This document shows positions 8,552 through 17,313 of a DNA stretch of 64,000 bases, piece by piece (within the stretch, counting starts at the first letter, position 1; every line of letters starts with the position of its first letter). Source of the DNA: Rudaea cellulosilytica DSM 22992 (lineage in GTDB: Bacteria; Pseudomonadota; Gammaproteobacteria; Xanthomonadales; Rhodanobacteraceae); NCBI RefSeq assembly GCF_000378125.1, contig NZ_KB899243.1, forward strand, positions 310,001 through 374,000. Direction: 5' to 3'. The notes under the pieces are model-generated. The model was not told where the DNA came from. It saw nothing but the letters and a program-made list of their open reading frames with translations, and searched no databases. A program made the translations under genes and the position numbers.

Positions 8552-9334
8552 TCACTCGCCGCGCCGCCCGGTCAGGCGCAGAAACGCTTCGTGCTGGTAG
8601 CGGCTCATGCGCAATTGCTGGCCGCCGCTCAGCATCAGCACGTGGTGGCCGTTGAACCAGGGATGGATCGCCGTGATGCGGCTGACGTTGACGATTGCCG
8701 AACGATGTACGCGCACGAAGTGACGCGGATTCAGACGTGCTTCGAGTGCCATCATCGTCTCGCGGACTTCGTGCACCTGCTTGCCGACATGCACGCGCAC
8801 GAGGTTGCGGTTCGCCTCGATCCAGTCGACGTCGCGCACGTCGACGAAGACCAAATGTTCGTCGACCGGCACCGGGATGCGTTCGAGGTAGTCCTGCTCG
8901 CGACGCAGTTCGTTGAGTGCGCGCAGCACTTGCGCCGAAGCGGCCTGCTCGATGGCTGCATCAGCGGCAGCGAGGCGGCGCTTGGCGCGTTCGAGTGTGG
9001 CGAGAAAGCGGTCGCGACTGAACGGCTTCACCAGGTAGTCGACCGCGTTCGCCTCGAACGCGCGCACCGCGTAGCGCTCGTACGCGGTGACGAACACAAT
9101 GGCCGGGCCGCGCTCGTGGCCGATCTGCGCGGCGACATCGATCCCGCTCATCGCCGGCATCTGGATATCGAGAAAGACCAGGTCGGGAGCGAGCTTGCGT
9201 ATCGCCTTGAGCGCGCTCGCGCCGTCGCCGCATTCGCCGACGCACTCGAAGCTGGCGTCCTCATTGAGCAGGCGCACGATCGCCAGCCGCGCGATCGGCT
9301 CGTCGTCGACGACCAGCACTCTGATCCGGCTCAT
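8552..9334 (-). CDS. LytTR-type response regulator (AlgR/LytR family)
   Basis: A 260-residue transcription factor. The receiver domain covers residues 4-120, with acidic pocket residues VDDE (9-12), phospho-acceptor D56 in FLDIQMP, and the conserved K in VDYLVKPF. The LytTR DNA-binding domain occupies about residues 160-255 (RIPVPVDEHLVFVDVRDVDWIEA, then HFVRVHRSAIVN). LytTR regulators bind direct-repeat sites. The sensor kinase gene lies directly upstream, with two bases between its stop codon and this ATG, so the two form a two-component system. Targets are not evident in the window. Confidence 0.92.
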   Translation of the reverse strand: MSRIRVLVVDDEPIARLAIVRLLNEDASFECVGECGDGASALKAIRKLAPDLVFLDIQMPAMSGIDVAAQIGHERGPAIVFVTAYERYAVRAFEANAVDYLVKPFSRDRFLATLERAKRRLAAADAAIEQAASAQVLRALNELRREQDYLERIPVPVDEHLVFVDVRDVDWIEANRNLVRVHVGKQVHEVRETMMALEARLNPRHFVRVHRSAIVNVSRITAIHPWFNGHHVLMLSGGQQLRMSRYQHEAFLRLTGRRGE

Positions 9335-9336
9335 GC

Positions 9337-10503
9337 TCAGGCCGCCCTCGCGACGCGTCGCGTCGCATCCGCAGCGAGTTGCTTCAGCGGCAAGCGAATG
9401 CGGCAGATCACGCCTCGAGGCAACAGTTCACCGAGCTCGATATGACCGGCGTCGGCGTACAGTTCCTTTAGCCGCAGGCGGGTATTGGACAGGCCGATGC
9501 CACGCCGGAACAACTCCTCGGGCGGTCCGGCCAGCACACTGTTGCGATTGCGCACATCGATGCAGAGATTCGCCGCGACGCGATAGCAGTCGATCTCCAC
9601 GCAATCCGCGCCGACTTGCTTGCCGATGCCGTGCTGGATCGCGTTCTCGACGATAGGCTGCAGGATCAGGCTCGGCACGGCGTAGCGCGACAATTCGGGA
9701 TCAATGTCGACGCGGCTGGTCAGCCGATCCTTGAAGCGCACGCGCTGGATGCCGAGATAGAGATCGATCAACTCCAGCTCCTCGCCCAGCGAGATTTCCT
9801 GGCGCTCGTCGTCGAGATAGGTGCGCAGCAGTTCGGCCAGGCGCAGCAGCATGTCCTCGGCAGCAGCCGCATCCTCACGCGCTAGCGTCGCTGCGGCATG
9901 CAGCGTGTTGAACAAGAAATGGGGATGCAACTGCATTTTCAGCAACTGCAGGTGCGATTGCGCGAGCTGCGCCTGCAGGCGGCTCGCCTGCGCTTCGCGA
10001 CCGACTTTCTGCTGATAGAAATGTACCGTCTGGCGCATGCCTAGAATCAACCAATAGGCGACGAAGTCCATCGCCGCGTGCTGGCCGAGGAACTGGGTGA
10101 ATTGATAGCCGATGCTGGTGTATTCCTCCTGAACAAAATGCGTGATCACCGCCCCCAGCACCACGGCTGCAACGGTGAAAATCAGGCTTGCTCCGAAGTT
10201 TGCCCTGAGCAGCCGCCAGCGATTCGGCGGCTCGATCGGCTCATGCGGCGCAAGCCAGAGTACCGGCGGCACCAGCACGGCGAGCGTCCCCCACTGGATC
10301 ATCGACCAACGCACGTAGTCGGAAATGCGCCAGGTATGCCCATTGAGCCAGTCGGCCATCAGGCTCGGCACGGCGAACAGCACCGCGACCATCAGCCACA
10401 GCGCGACGTACAGGAGAACCCGCAACAAAAGCTCGTGCGGATCTATCCGCTCTCGCGTCACCGGCAATTCCAAATCGATTGGATGGGCGCTCATCGTACG
10501 CAT
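9337..10503 (-). CDS. LytS/AlgZ-type sensor histidine kinase
   Basis: A 388-residue membrane histidine kinase. Several transmembrane helices occupy about residues 25-165 and there is no obvious extracellular sensor domain. The His_kinase phospho-acceptor region follows with HPHFLFNTLH, then a HATPase domain containing the N-box (VENAIQHGIG) and a GIGLSNTRLR G-box. This domain order is that of the LytS/AlgZ/YehU class, which pairs with LytTR regulators such as the next gene. The start is uncertain: the ATG at 10503 or the one at 10494 both suit the protein, and neither has a strong ribosome-binding site. Confidence 0.88.
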   Translation of the reverse strand: MRTMSAHPIDLELPVTRERIDPHELLLRVLLYVALWLMVAVLFAVPSLMADWLNGHTWRISDYVRWSMIQWGTLAVLVPPVLWLAPHEPIEPPNRWRLLRANFGASLIFTVAAVVLGAVITHFVQEEYTSIGYQFTQFLGQHAAMDFVAYWLILGMRQTVHFYQQKVGREAQASRLQAQLAQSHLQLLKMQLHPHFLFNTLHAAATLAREDAAAAEDMLLRLAELLRTYLDDERQEISLGEELELIDLYLGIQRVRFKDRLTSRVDIDPELSRYAVPSLILQPIVENAIQHGIGKQVGADCVEIDCYRVAANLCIDVRNRNSVLAGPPEELFRRGIGLSNTRLRLKELYADAGHIELGELLPRGVICRIRLPLKQLAADATRRVARAA

Positions 10504-10703
10504 GAGATGGCACGACGGAAAGGATGGTTGCAACGGATTGCGATTCGTCCGCGCATGGCGACGATTCGTCCCATTCCGGTAGCGCGCTCCGACTCCGCGC
10601 ATGAGGATTGTGCGCATACCGGAGTGCAGTCAGCGATCTCGATTCCTCCCAAGGGTAGCGGCGATGCCTGTACTCCGGTTCCCATCGACTCCAGGAATTT
10701 TCA

Positions 10704-11063
10704 ATGCGCAGCCTATGCCTGCTCCTTCTCCTCGCCGCGGTCGATGCAAACGCGGCCGGAACCACCCACTACCTCAATCTGGTCAATACCGCGCAGAACA
10801 GCATCACCGCGTTCTCGGTCGCGCCTGCGGGAAGCAATCATTTTCGCCCGCTGCCCTTCGGCGACCAGCCGCTGCACGGCGGCGGCGACTCGGCCACGGT
10901 AGCCCTGCGCGACGACGACGGCTGTCTGCGCGATCTGCGCACCGAGTTCCGCAACGGCCGCGTCCTGATCCAGAAGAACTTCGACGTATGCAAATACCGC
11001 AGCTACCACACCGGACAATACCTGCGCGGGAATGCGCAAACCGTGGTCGCCAAAATGCCGTAA
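10704..11063 (+). CDS. Small secreted protein of unknown function
   Basis: A 119-residue protein with a clear signal peptide (residues 1-17, cleavage near ANA-AG). The mature part carries two cysteines (in DDGCLRDLR and FDVCKYRS) that could form one disulfide. AGGAA lies 7 bases before the ATG. No family is recognised. It probably acts in the periplasm. It is divergent from the LytS-type kinase gene, which leaves open a link to that two-component system but does not show one. Confidence 0.65.
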   Translation: MRSLCLLLLLAAVDANAAGTTHYLNLVNTAQNSITAFSVAPAGSNHFRPLPFGDQPLHGGGDSATVALRDDDGCLRDLRTEFRNGRVLIQKNFDVCKYRSYHTGQYLRGNAQTVVAKMP

Positions 11064-11160
11064 GCCCGTTCTTGATCCGGCTCTTGATCCTCGGATCCCC
11101 GTTTGTCGCGGCGAGGGCATGCCGGAAACGTCCGCAGGATCGCGCGCACGATGCGCGCGA

Positions 11161-11196
11161 GTTCGTTGCACGCACACGGACGTGCGTTCAACGAAC
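11161..11196. repeat. Imperfect 15-bp inverted repeat
   Basis: Arms at 11161-11175 (GTTCGTTGCACGCAC) and 11182-11196 (GTGCGTTCAACGAAC) pair with one mismatch around a 6-base loop. No T-tract follows, so this is not a standard terminator. Confidence 0.65.
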
Positions 11197-11260
11197 CCCG
11201 GCATGACCTCGCGGACTCGTCGCGCAGCGGCGAGCGCGGCATCCGGGGCGCATTCTCTTT

Positions 11261-11296
11261 GGTGACTTTCTCTTGGGCGAGCAAGAGAAAGTCACC
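11261..11296. repeat. Perfect 15-bp inverted repeat
   Basis: GGTGACTTTCTCTTG (11261-11275) is perfectly complementary to 11282-11296 around the loop GGCGAG. An element with a TTACTTTCTCTTG-type arm is, to my recollection, common between genes in Xanthomonadaceae genomes, so this is probably a dispersed repeat of that lineage. It is not followed by a T-tract. Confidence 0.75.
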
Positions 11297-11375
11297 CGCG
11301 CGCCGGACGCGCGCGGAAAAGCGAAGGGACGCGGTTGCAAGAACAGAGCAAGATCAAAAGCACCCCTCACCCTAC

Positions 11376-11408
11376 CCTCTCCCCTGACATGAACATCGGG
11401 GGGAGAGG
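11376..11408. repeat. Inverted repeat with CCTCTCCCC arms
   Basis: CCTCTCCCC (11376-11384) pairs with GGGGAGAGG (11400-11408) around a 15-base loop. It sits just downstream of the pit stop codon and resembles the CCCTCTCCCC-type intergenic repeats of many proteobacteria. Confidence 0.65.
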
Positions 11409-11439
11409 AATCGCCTTTCCGGCGCGCAGAGGTTGCGTC

Positions 11440-12570
11440 TTACGCGAACACCGCTTCGACAAACCGCACGAGTACGTAAGCAATCACGCCAGCGATCGGA
11501 ATCGTCAGCAGCCACGCCCAGACCATGCGCTCGACGACGGTCCATTTGATCGCACGCGGATTCTTGGCTACGCCGACACCCATGATCGCCGCCGAGATGT
11601 TGTGCGTGGTCGACACCGGAATGCCGACGGTCGACGCGGCGATGATGACCGCGGCCGAACTCGTTTCCGCGGCGAAACCGTTGATCGGATGCAGCTTGAC
11701 CATCTTGTGGCCGAGCGTCTTGATGATGCGCCAGCCGCCCGCGGCGGTGCCTGCGGCCATGGTCAGCGCGCAGACGATCTTGATCCACAGCGCGATCTCG
11801 AACGTCTTCGATGCATCCTGCTCGACGCGCAGGAAATGCAGGAACCACGGCAGCTGATCGAGCGAACCCGCGCTCGTCGCTCCCGCCAACGCCAGCGCGA
11901 TGATGCCCATGGTCTTCTGCGCATCGTTCATGCCGTGCGACAGGCCCATCGCGCTGGCCGAAATGATCTGCGCCTTGCCGAAGAAGGCGTTGACGAATTT
12001 CGGCCGGCCGAACTGACTGATCGTCGGGCTCCTGCTTGAGCCGAGCCAGGAGATCAGGGCGAACAGCAGGCCCATGACGACGACACCGAGGACGAACCCG
12101 CCGAGCGGCGAGGTGATCATCGGCAGGATCACCTTCGGCCACAGGCCCTTGCCGTCCCACCAGTGCACGCCGGCCTGGTTCCAGATCAGCGCGTTCCAGT
12201 CGTTGTGGGCACCGGCGAGCGCCGCGCCGCAAAGGCCGCCGACGAGCGCATGCGAAGAGGACGACGGCAGGCCCCACCACCAGGTGATGAGATCCCAGAT
12301 CGTGGCACCGAGCAGCGCGCAGATCAGCAACTCGGGGGTGACGTTGACGACGTGGGAATCGATCAGCCCGGACGAGATCGTCTTGGCCACGGCCGTGCCC
12401 CAGAGCGCACCGAGGAGGTTCGTTGCCGCGGCGAGCAGCACGGCCTGGCCGGGACTGAGCACCTTGGTCGCGACGACGGTCGCGATCGAGTTGGCCGTGT
12501 CGTGAAAACCGTTGATGTACTCGAAAACGAGGGCGACAAAAACGACGGCGAGAACGAGCGTCAGGGTCAC
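11440..12570 (-). CDS. pit: PiT-family low-affinity inorganic phosphate transporter
   Basis: A 376-residue inner-membrane protein of the inorganic phosphate transporter (PiT) family, which imports metal-phosphate by proton or sodium symport. The PiT signature appears twice in inverted form: FEYINGFHDTANSIATVVAT (about residues 16-35) and the second-half SHGMNDAQKTMGIIALAL. About ten hydrophobic helices are present. Translation starts at GTG 12570, with GGGAG 8 bases upstream. The DUF47 gene is 16 bases upstream on the same strand, the usual pairing. The operon is divergent from the Pho-box-controlled pst operon, so low- and high-affinity phosphate uptake sit back to back. Confidence 0.93.
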   Translation of the reverse strand: MTLTLVLAVVFVALVFEYINGFHDTANSIATVVATKVLSPGQAVLLAAATNLLGALWGTAVAKTISSGLIDSHVVNVTPELLICALLGATIWDLITWWWGLPSSSSHALVGGLCGAALAGAHNDWNALIWNQAGVHWWDGKGLWPKVILPMITSPLGGFVLGVVVMGLLFALISWLGSSRSPTISQFGRPKFVNAFFGKAQIISASAMGLSHGMNDAQKTMGIIALALAGATSAGSLDQLPWFLHFLRVEQDASKTFEIALWIKIVCALTMAAGTAAGGWRIIKTLGHKMVKLHPINGFAAETSSAAVIIAASTVGIPVSTTHNISAAIMGVGVAKNPRAIKWTVVERMVWAWLLTIPIAGVIAYVLVRFVEAVFA

Positions 12571-12586
12571 GCGATGGCTCCCGTTC

Positions 12587-13216
12587 TCAGGAATTCTTCA
12601 GCGCAATCGCATAGATCACGTTGCCCGCATCGCGGCAGCGGTCGATGGCCTTTTCCAACAATTCGAACAGATCCTTGCGCAACAGCAGGCGGGCGACGTC
12701 CTGCTCCTGGGTGAACAGGTCGCGGTAGAGGTCGAGGATCAGGCGGTCGGCTTCGCCTTCGATCGCCTGCATGCGGTCGTTGAGCTCCTTCATCTTGTCA
12801 AGCGGCATGCCTTTGCGCAGCAGGCCGACCATCTCGGCGATGACGTCGCAACCCTTCTCGAGCATGACCGCGCGCGAACCGAAGTCGACATCCATGAGCT
12901 GGGCGGCGAACAGCGCGTAACGCTCGGCGAATTTCTCCACCGTCTTCGGGATCTTGTACAACGCGGCGGACAGGGCCTCGATGTCCTCGCGTTCGAGCGC
13001 GGTGACGAAGGTATTGACCAGCTCGGCGCTGATGTCGTTGAAAATCTGCTTCTCGCGCCGGCGCGCGAGGCGGAATTCGTCGAGCGAGGGATTCGGCGTC
13101 TTCTGCTTCGACAGCGCGATCAGTGCACGCGCGCTCTGGCGCGCGGCATCGGCGCTGGCCTCGAGCAGGCCGTAAAACTTGTCGCCCTTGCCGAATATGG
13201 TCTGTAACGAAAACAT
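12587..13216 (-). CDS. DUF47 (PhoU-like) Pit accessory protein
   Basis: A 209-residue all-helical protein of the DUF47/TIGR00153 family, related in fold to PhoU and encoded next to pit genes in many bacteria. It is thought to regulate Pit activity, and the coupling here (16-base gap to pit) supports that. The typical N-terminus FSLQTIFGKGDKFYGLLE is present. Three possible starts lie close together: GTG 13231, ATG 13225 and ATG 13216. I chose 13216 because relatives begin MFSLQ and a G-rich stretch is well placed before it. Confidence 0.88.
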   Translation of the reverse strand: MFSLQTIFGKGDKFYGLLEASADAARQSARALIALSKQKTPNPSLDEFRLARRREKQIFNDISAELVNTFVTALEREDIEALSAALYKIPKTVEKFAERYALFAAQLMDVDFGSRAVMLEKGCDVIAEMVGLLRKGMPLDKMKELNDRMQAIEGEADRLILDLYRDLFTQEQDVARLLLRKDLFELLEKAIDRCRDAGNVIYAIALKNS

Positions 13217-13390
13217 GTGATCCATCCCCACAAAATTGGCCGCAAGTTTACCGTTTTGTTACGACGGCCGGGAATGGGGTGTCGGAAACAGTCAATCGGT
13301 CGATTGTCCGGCACCGCCTGTTTTGCGCTGCCACCTTCAATATGCTGATTCTTAAACGATTCCCGGCCGGCCATTCCCGCCCCTCGGCCT

Positions 13391-13408
13391 TTGTCATAAA
13401 AGTTTCAA
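13391..13408 (+). promoter_or_regulatory. Pho box upstream of pstS
   Basis: TTGTCATAAAAGTTTCAA closely matches the PhoB-binding consensus CTGTCATAWAWCTGTCAY. The first half TGTCATA is exact and the second half TTTCAA is weaker. It lies 92 bases before the pstS start, the expected place. PhoB itself is not encoded in the window. Confidence 0.75.
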
Positions 13409-13499
13409 ATTCCCCGCGTAGCCTGCGCCAGCGTAAAGGAGCGGCGCGGGGTACGTCGTCCGCGCCTCCGCAAGAATTTCCACCTACGGAGGTTTTCAC

Positions 13500-14537
13500 A
13501 TGCTTCAAGTCAATGCGTTTCACAGCATTCGTCATTCCATCACGGCGTTCGCCGTGGCCGCCACATTGTTCGCGGGTTCGGCTCAGGCCGTCGACGTCAC
13601 CGGCGCCGGCTCGACCTTCGTCCAGCCGATCGTCACCAAGTGGTCGGCGACCTACGCCGAGAAGACCGGCAACCACATCAACTACGGTGGCGGCGGTTCC
13701 GGCGCGGGCATCGCGCAGATCAAGGCCGCGACGATCGATTTCGGCGCCTCGGACAAGCCGCTGTCGCCAGACGAGCTCTCGGCCGCGGGCCTGGGCCAGT
13801 TCCCGATCGTGATCGGCGGCGTCGTGCCGGTAGTCAACATCGAAGGCGTCAAGGCCGGCGAAATCAAGCTGACCGGCGCCCAGCTCGGTGACATCTACCT
13901 CGGCAAGATCAAGAAGTGGAACGATCCGGCGCTGGCCGCGAACAATGCCGGCGTCAAGCTGCCGGATGCGGCGATCCAGGTCGTCTCGCGCTCGGATGGC
14001 TCGGGCACCACGTTCAACTACACCAACTATCTTTCCAAGGTCAACGCCGAGTGGAAGGAGAAGGTCGGCGAAGGCACCTCGGTGCAGTGGCCGGTCGGCG
14101 TCGGCGGCAAGGGCAACGCGGGCGTTGCCGCCTACGTGCAGCAGATCAATGGCTCGATCGGCTACGTCGAACTCGCCTACGCGCTGCAGAACAAGATGGC
14201 CTATACCCAGGTGCAGAACTCGGCCGGCAAGTTCGTCACGCCGAACCTGGCAAGCTTCGCCGCGGCCGCCTCGCACGCGGACTGGAAGAGCGCGAAAGAC
14301 TTCCAACTCGTGATCACCAATGCGCCGGGCGATGACTCCTGGCCGATCACCGCGACCGCGTTCGCGCTGATCTACAAGACGCCGAAGGATGCCGCGCATT
14401 CCAAGGCGGTAGTCGACTTCTTCAAGTACGCCTACAGCGAAGGCGGCAAGGCTGCCGAGGCGCTGGACTACGTGCCGCTGCCGGCCGCGCTGGTCGCGCA
14501 GATCGAGGCCTACTGGAAGGCGGAAGTCAAACTGTAA
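13500..14537 (+). CDS. pstS: Phosphate ABC transporter, periplasmic binding protein PstS
   Basis: A 345-residue periplasmic phosphate-binding protein. The signal peptide ends near residue 30 (SAQA-VDVTGAGSTF). Phosphate-contacting motifs are present: GAGSTFVQP at the mature N-terminus, DFGASDKPL, and SDGSGTTFNYTNYL. Length fits PstS. A strong ribosome-binding site (ACGGAGG) precedes the ATG and a Pho box lies upstream, so expression should rise in phosphate starvation. It heads pstS-pstC-pstA-pstB-phoU. A terminator-like hairpin directly after the gene (14548-14584) should make pstS more abundant than the permease genes. Confidence 0.96.
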   Translation: MLQVNAFHSIRHSITAFAVAATLFAGSAQAVDVTGAGSTFVQPIVTKWSATYAEKTGNHINYGGGGSGAGIAQIKAATIDFGASDKPLSPDELSAAGLGQFPIVIGGVVPVVNIEGVKAGEIKLTGAQLGDIYLGKIKKWNDPALAANNAGVKLPDAAIQVVSRSDGSGTTFNYTNYLSKVNAEWKEKVGEGTSVQWPVGVGGKGNAGVAAYVQQINGSIGYVELAYALQNKMAYTQVQNSAGKFVTPNLASFAAAASHADWKSAKDFQLVITNAPGDDSWPITATAFALIYKTPKDAAHSKAVVDFFKYAYSEGGKAAEALDYVPLPAALVAQIEAYWKAEVKL

Positions 14538-14547
14538 GCTCCCTCCC

Positions 14548-14584
14548 CGCCCCTCGTGGATGCATTCGCGAGGGGCGCTTTTTT
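14548..14584 (+). terminator. Intra-operon terminator between pstS and pstC
   Basis: CGCCCCTCG (14548-14556) pairs with CGAGGGGCG (14569-14577), followed by C and six T. It fits an intrinsic terminator, yet pstCAB-phoU follow directly. It is best read as partial termination that sets the ratio of binding protein to permease. Its right side lies only about 30 bases before pstC. Confidence 0.8.
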
Positions 14585-14615
14585 ACTGCAGCGCAAACAG
14601 TTTCCGGAATCGATC

Positions 14616-15596
14616 ATGGCTGCGAGTGCCGAATCCATCGCCATCCCGCAGAGCGACGAGCAGCGCGCGCGCCGCGACGGCTTCGCCGACCGCCTGTTCC
14701 GCCGCATCGTCGCCGGTGCCGGCATCTTCGTCCTCGTCACCCTCGCCGGCGTCGCCCTGACCACGCTCTGGGGCGGGCGTGAGGCGTTCGCCACGTTCGG
14801 CTTCAAGTTCCTCGCGTCCAGCGAATGGGACACGGTCGGCAAGCAATTCGGCGCGCTCGCGCCGGTCTATGGCACGCTGGTGACGGCGGCCATCGCCTTG
14901 ATCATCGCGGTGCCGGTCAGCTTCGGCATTGCGCTTTACCTGACCGAGATCGCACCGCCCTGGCTGCGCACGCCGGTCGCCTCGGCGATCGAACTGCTCG
15001 CCGGCATCCCCTCGATCATCTACGGCATGTGGGGCCTGTTCGTGTTCGTGCCGATCATGGGCAGATACATCATCCCCTGGCTCAACGACCATGTCGGTGA
15101 ATGGCCGGTAATCGGCGGCTTGTTCAAGGGGCCGCCGCTCGGCCTCGGCATGCTCACCGCCGGCATCGTGCTCGCGATCATGATCATCCCGTTCATTTCC
15201 TCGGTGATGCGCGAGGTGTTCCTGACCGTACCGACCCGGCTCAAGGAATCCGCCTATGCGCTCGGCTCGACGACCTGGGAAGTGGCCTGGGACATCGTCC
15301 TGCCGTACACGCGCACCGCGGTGATCGGCGGCATCTTCCTCGGCCTCGGCCGCGCGCTCGGCGAGACGATGGCGGTGACCTTCGTGCTCGGCAACGTGCA
15401 TCGCCTGTCACTGTCCCTGCTCGAACCGGGCAACTCGATCGCGGCGACGATCGCGAACGAATTCGCCGAAGCGGATTCGGAAATCTTCCGCTCCTCGCTG
15501 ATCGCGCTCGCGTTCCTGCTCTTCGTCGTCACCTTCATCGTGCTCGCGATCGCCAAGCTGATGCTGCGCCAGATGGAAAAGAAGGAAGGCAAATGA
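14616..15596 (+). CDS. pstC: Phosphate ABC transporter permease PstC
   Basis: A 326-residue inner-membrane permease with about six transmembrane helices. It pairs with PstA to form the phosphate channel. The ABC permease EAA loop is visible (KESAYALGSTTWEVAWDIVLPYTRTAVIGGI and onward, residues about 208-240). The N-terminal cytoplasmic tail of about 30 residues is charged. I chose the ATG at 14616: an in-frame ATG at 14556 falls inside the preceding terminator hairpin and adds 20 residues not expected in the family. The stop overlaps the pstA start (ATGA). Confidence 0.94.
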   Translation: MAASAESIAIPQSDEQRARRDGFADRLFRRIVAGAGIFVLVTLAGVALTTLWGGREAFATFGFKFLASSEWDTVGKQFGALAPVYGTLVTAAIALIIAVPVSFGIALYLTEIAPPWLRTPVASAIELLAGIPSIIYGMWGLFVFVPIMGRYIIPWLNDHVGEWPVIGGLFKGPPLGLGMLTAGIVLAIMIIPFISSVMREVFLTVPTRLKESAYALGSTTWEVAWDIVLPYTRTAVIGGIFLGLGRALGETMAVTFVLGNVHRLSLSLLEPGNSIAATIANEFAEADSEIFRSSLIALAFLLFVVTFIVLAIAKLMLRQMEKKEGK

Positions 15597-16468
15597 GCGA
15601 CGAGGCACGCCAGGCGGTCGCCGATCGCCTCTATTTCCGCCGCCGCATCGTCAACGGCGTCGGCCTCGTCTTCGCGACGCTGTCGACCGGCTTCGGCCTG
15701 TTCTGGCTGGCCTGGATTCTGTGGACGACGTTCTACACCGGCATTTCTTCGCTCAACGGCAAGCTGTTCACGATGATGACGCCACCGCCCGGCGACGAGG
15801 GCGGTCTGCTCAACGCTTTCGCCGGCAGCGCGATGATCTGCCTGCTCGCGATCCTGATCGGCGCGCCGATCGGCATCGCCGCGGGTACCTATCTCGCCGA
15901 ATACGCGAAGAAGTCGCGCCTCGGCGAGGCGATCCGCTTCTTCAACGACATCCTGCTGTCGGCGCCGTCGATCGTGCTCGGCATGTTCGTCTACACCGTC
16001 GTGGTCAAGCAGATCGGCCACTATTCGGCGCTCTCCGGCTCGCTTGCGTTGGCGCTGATCGTGCTGCCCGTGGTCGTGCGCACGACCGACGAGATGCTCA
16101 AGCTCGTGCCGAGCGCGATGCGCGAGGCCGGACTCTCGCTCGGCGTGCCGCAGTGGAAGGTGACGATGCAGGTCCTCTACCGCGCCGCCCTGCCCGGCAT
16201 CGTCACCGGCGTGCTGCTTGCGCTCGCGCGCATCTCGGGCGAGACCGCGCCGCTGCTGTTCACCGCGTTCGACAACCAGTTCTGGAGCATGAACGTCGCC
16301 CAGCCGATGGCCTCGGTGCCGGTCGTGATCTACAAATTCGCGATGAGCGCTGACGCCGGCTGGAAGTCACTGGCCTGGGCCGGCGCGTTGATCGTCACGC
16401 TGTTCGTGCTCGCCCTGAGCCTGCTCTCGCGCGCGATACTCCTGCGCAACAAGGTGTCCAATGACTAA
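15593..16468 (+). CDS. pstA: Phosphate ABC transporter permease PstA
   Basis: A 291-residue inner-membrane permease, partner of PstC. About six hydrophobic helices are visible and the EAA loop is present ([18 protein letters not shown] and onward, about residues 176-210). The ATG overlaps the pstC stop by four bases, so the two are translationally coupled. The 3' end overlaps the pstB start by eight bases. Length and order match the standard pstSCAB layout. Confidence 0.94.
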   Translation: MSDEARQAVADRLYFRRRIVNGVGLVFATLSTGFGLFWLAWILWTTFYTGISSLNGKLFTMMTPPPGDEGGLLNAFAGSAMICLLAILIGAPIGIAAGTYLAEYAKKSRLGEAIRFFNDILLSAPSIVLGMFVYTVVVKQIGHYSALSGSLALALIVLPVVVRTTDEMLKLVPSAMREAGLSLGVPQWKVTMQVLYRAALPGIVTGVLLALARISGETAPLLFTAFDNQFWSMNVAQPMASVPVVIYKFAMSADAGWKSLAWAGALIVTLFVLALSLLSRAILLRNKVSND

Positions 16469-17309
16469 TCCGAACATTCCACTTGCGACGACAGGCAGCG
16501 TTTCGCTGATCACGCCGCCGCCAAGCACTGACGCGAAAGCGACGGCTGCTGCCGCAGCACCGAAGATGTCCGCCAAGGGCCTCGACTTCTATTACGACAA
16601 ATTCCACGCGCTGAAGAACGTCAGCCTCGACATCGCGGAGAAGAAAGTCACCGCGCTGATCGGCCCCTCGGGCTGCGGCAAGTCGACGTTGCTGCGTATC
16701 TTCAACCGCATCTATTCGATCTACCCGAAGCTCGAGGCCAAGGGCCAAGTGCTGCTCGACGGCGAGAACATCCTCGATCCGAAGTATCCGCTCAACCGCC
16801 TGCGCAGCAAGGTCGGCATGGTGTTCCAGAAGCCGGTGCCGTTCCCGATGTCGATCTACGACAACGTCGCCTACGCGATCCGCCACTACGAGAAGCTGTC
16901 GAAGGCGGACATGGACGCGCGCGTCGAGGAAGCGCTGCGCCAGGGCGCGCTGTGGGACGAGGTGAAGTCCAAGCTCAACGGCAGCGCGCTCGGCCTCTCC
17001 GGCGGCCAGCAACAGCGCCTGTGCATCGCGCGCGCGGTCGCGCTGAAGCCGGAAGTGATCCTGCTCGACGAACCGACCTCGGCGCTCGACCCGATCGCGA
17101 CCGGCAAGATCGAGCAGCTCGTCGAGGAACTGAAGGAGCGCTACACGATCGCGATCGTCACCCACAACATGCAGCAGGCCTCGCGCGTCTCCGACTACAC
17201 TGCATTTATGTACCTGGGCGAGTTGATCGAGTTCGGCGACACGACCACGATCTTCGAGAACCCGACGAAGAAAATGACCGAAGACTACATCACAGGACGC
17301 TACGGCTGA
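16461..17309 (+). CDS. pstB: Phosphate ABC transporter ATPase PstB
   Basis: A 282-residue ATPase that drives phosphate import. The Walker A motif GPSGCGKST lies at residues 68-76, the signature LSGGQQQR follows, and Walker B is VILLDEP, with the switch histidine in [11 protein letters not shown]. The first 35 residues form an Ala/Thr/Pro-rich extension (from [12 protein letters not shown] to about APKM) that most PstB proteins lack. A methionine at residue 36 ([10 protein letters not shown]) could be the start used, but the upstream ATG overlaps pstA in the normal way. Confidence 0.96.
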   Translation: MTNPNIPLATTGSVSLITPPPSTDAKATAAAAAPKMSAKGLDFYYDKFHALKNVSLDIAEKKVTALIGPSGCGKSTLLRIFNRIYSIYPKLEAKGQVLLDGENILDPKYPLNRLRSKVGMVFQKPVPFPMSIYDNVAYAIRHYEKLSKADMDARVEEALRQGALWDEVKSKLNGSALGLSGGQQQRLCIARAVALKPEVILLDEPTSALDPIATGKIEQLVEELKERYTIAIVTHNMQQASRVSDYTAFMYLGELIEFGDTTTIFENPTKKMTEDYITGRYG

Positions 17310-17313
17310 TCCC

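Larger units (their letters stand above)
11064..11439. other. Intergenic region rich in inverted repeats
   Basis: No gene is convincing in these 376 bases, which separate a plus-strand gene from the 3' end of the convergent pit gene. The region holds three inverted repeats (listed separately), which together could fold into a row of hairpins and may act as terminators or repeat elements. Confidence 0.6.

Noticed and set aside
11261-11296. The perfect 15-bp inverted repeat as a rho-independent terminator
   Set aside because: No T-tract follows the stem on either side, so it was listed as a repeat.
14556-14616. A 20-residue longer PstC beginning at 14556
   Set aside because: This start lies inside the hairpin after pstS and lacks a ribosome-binding site.
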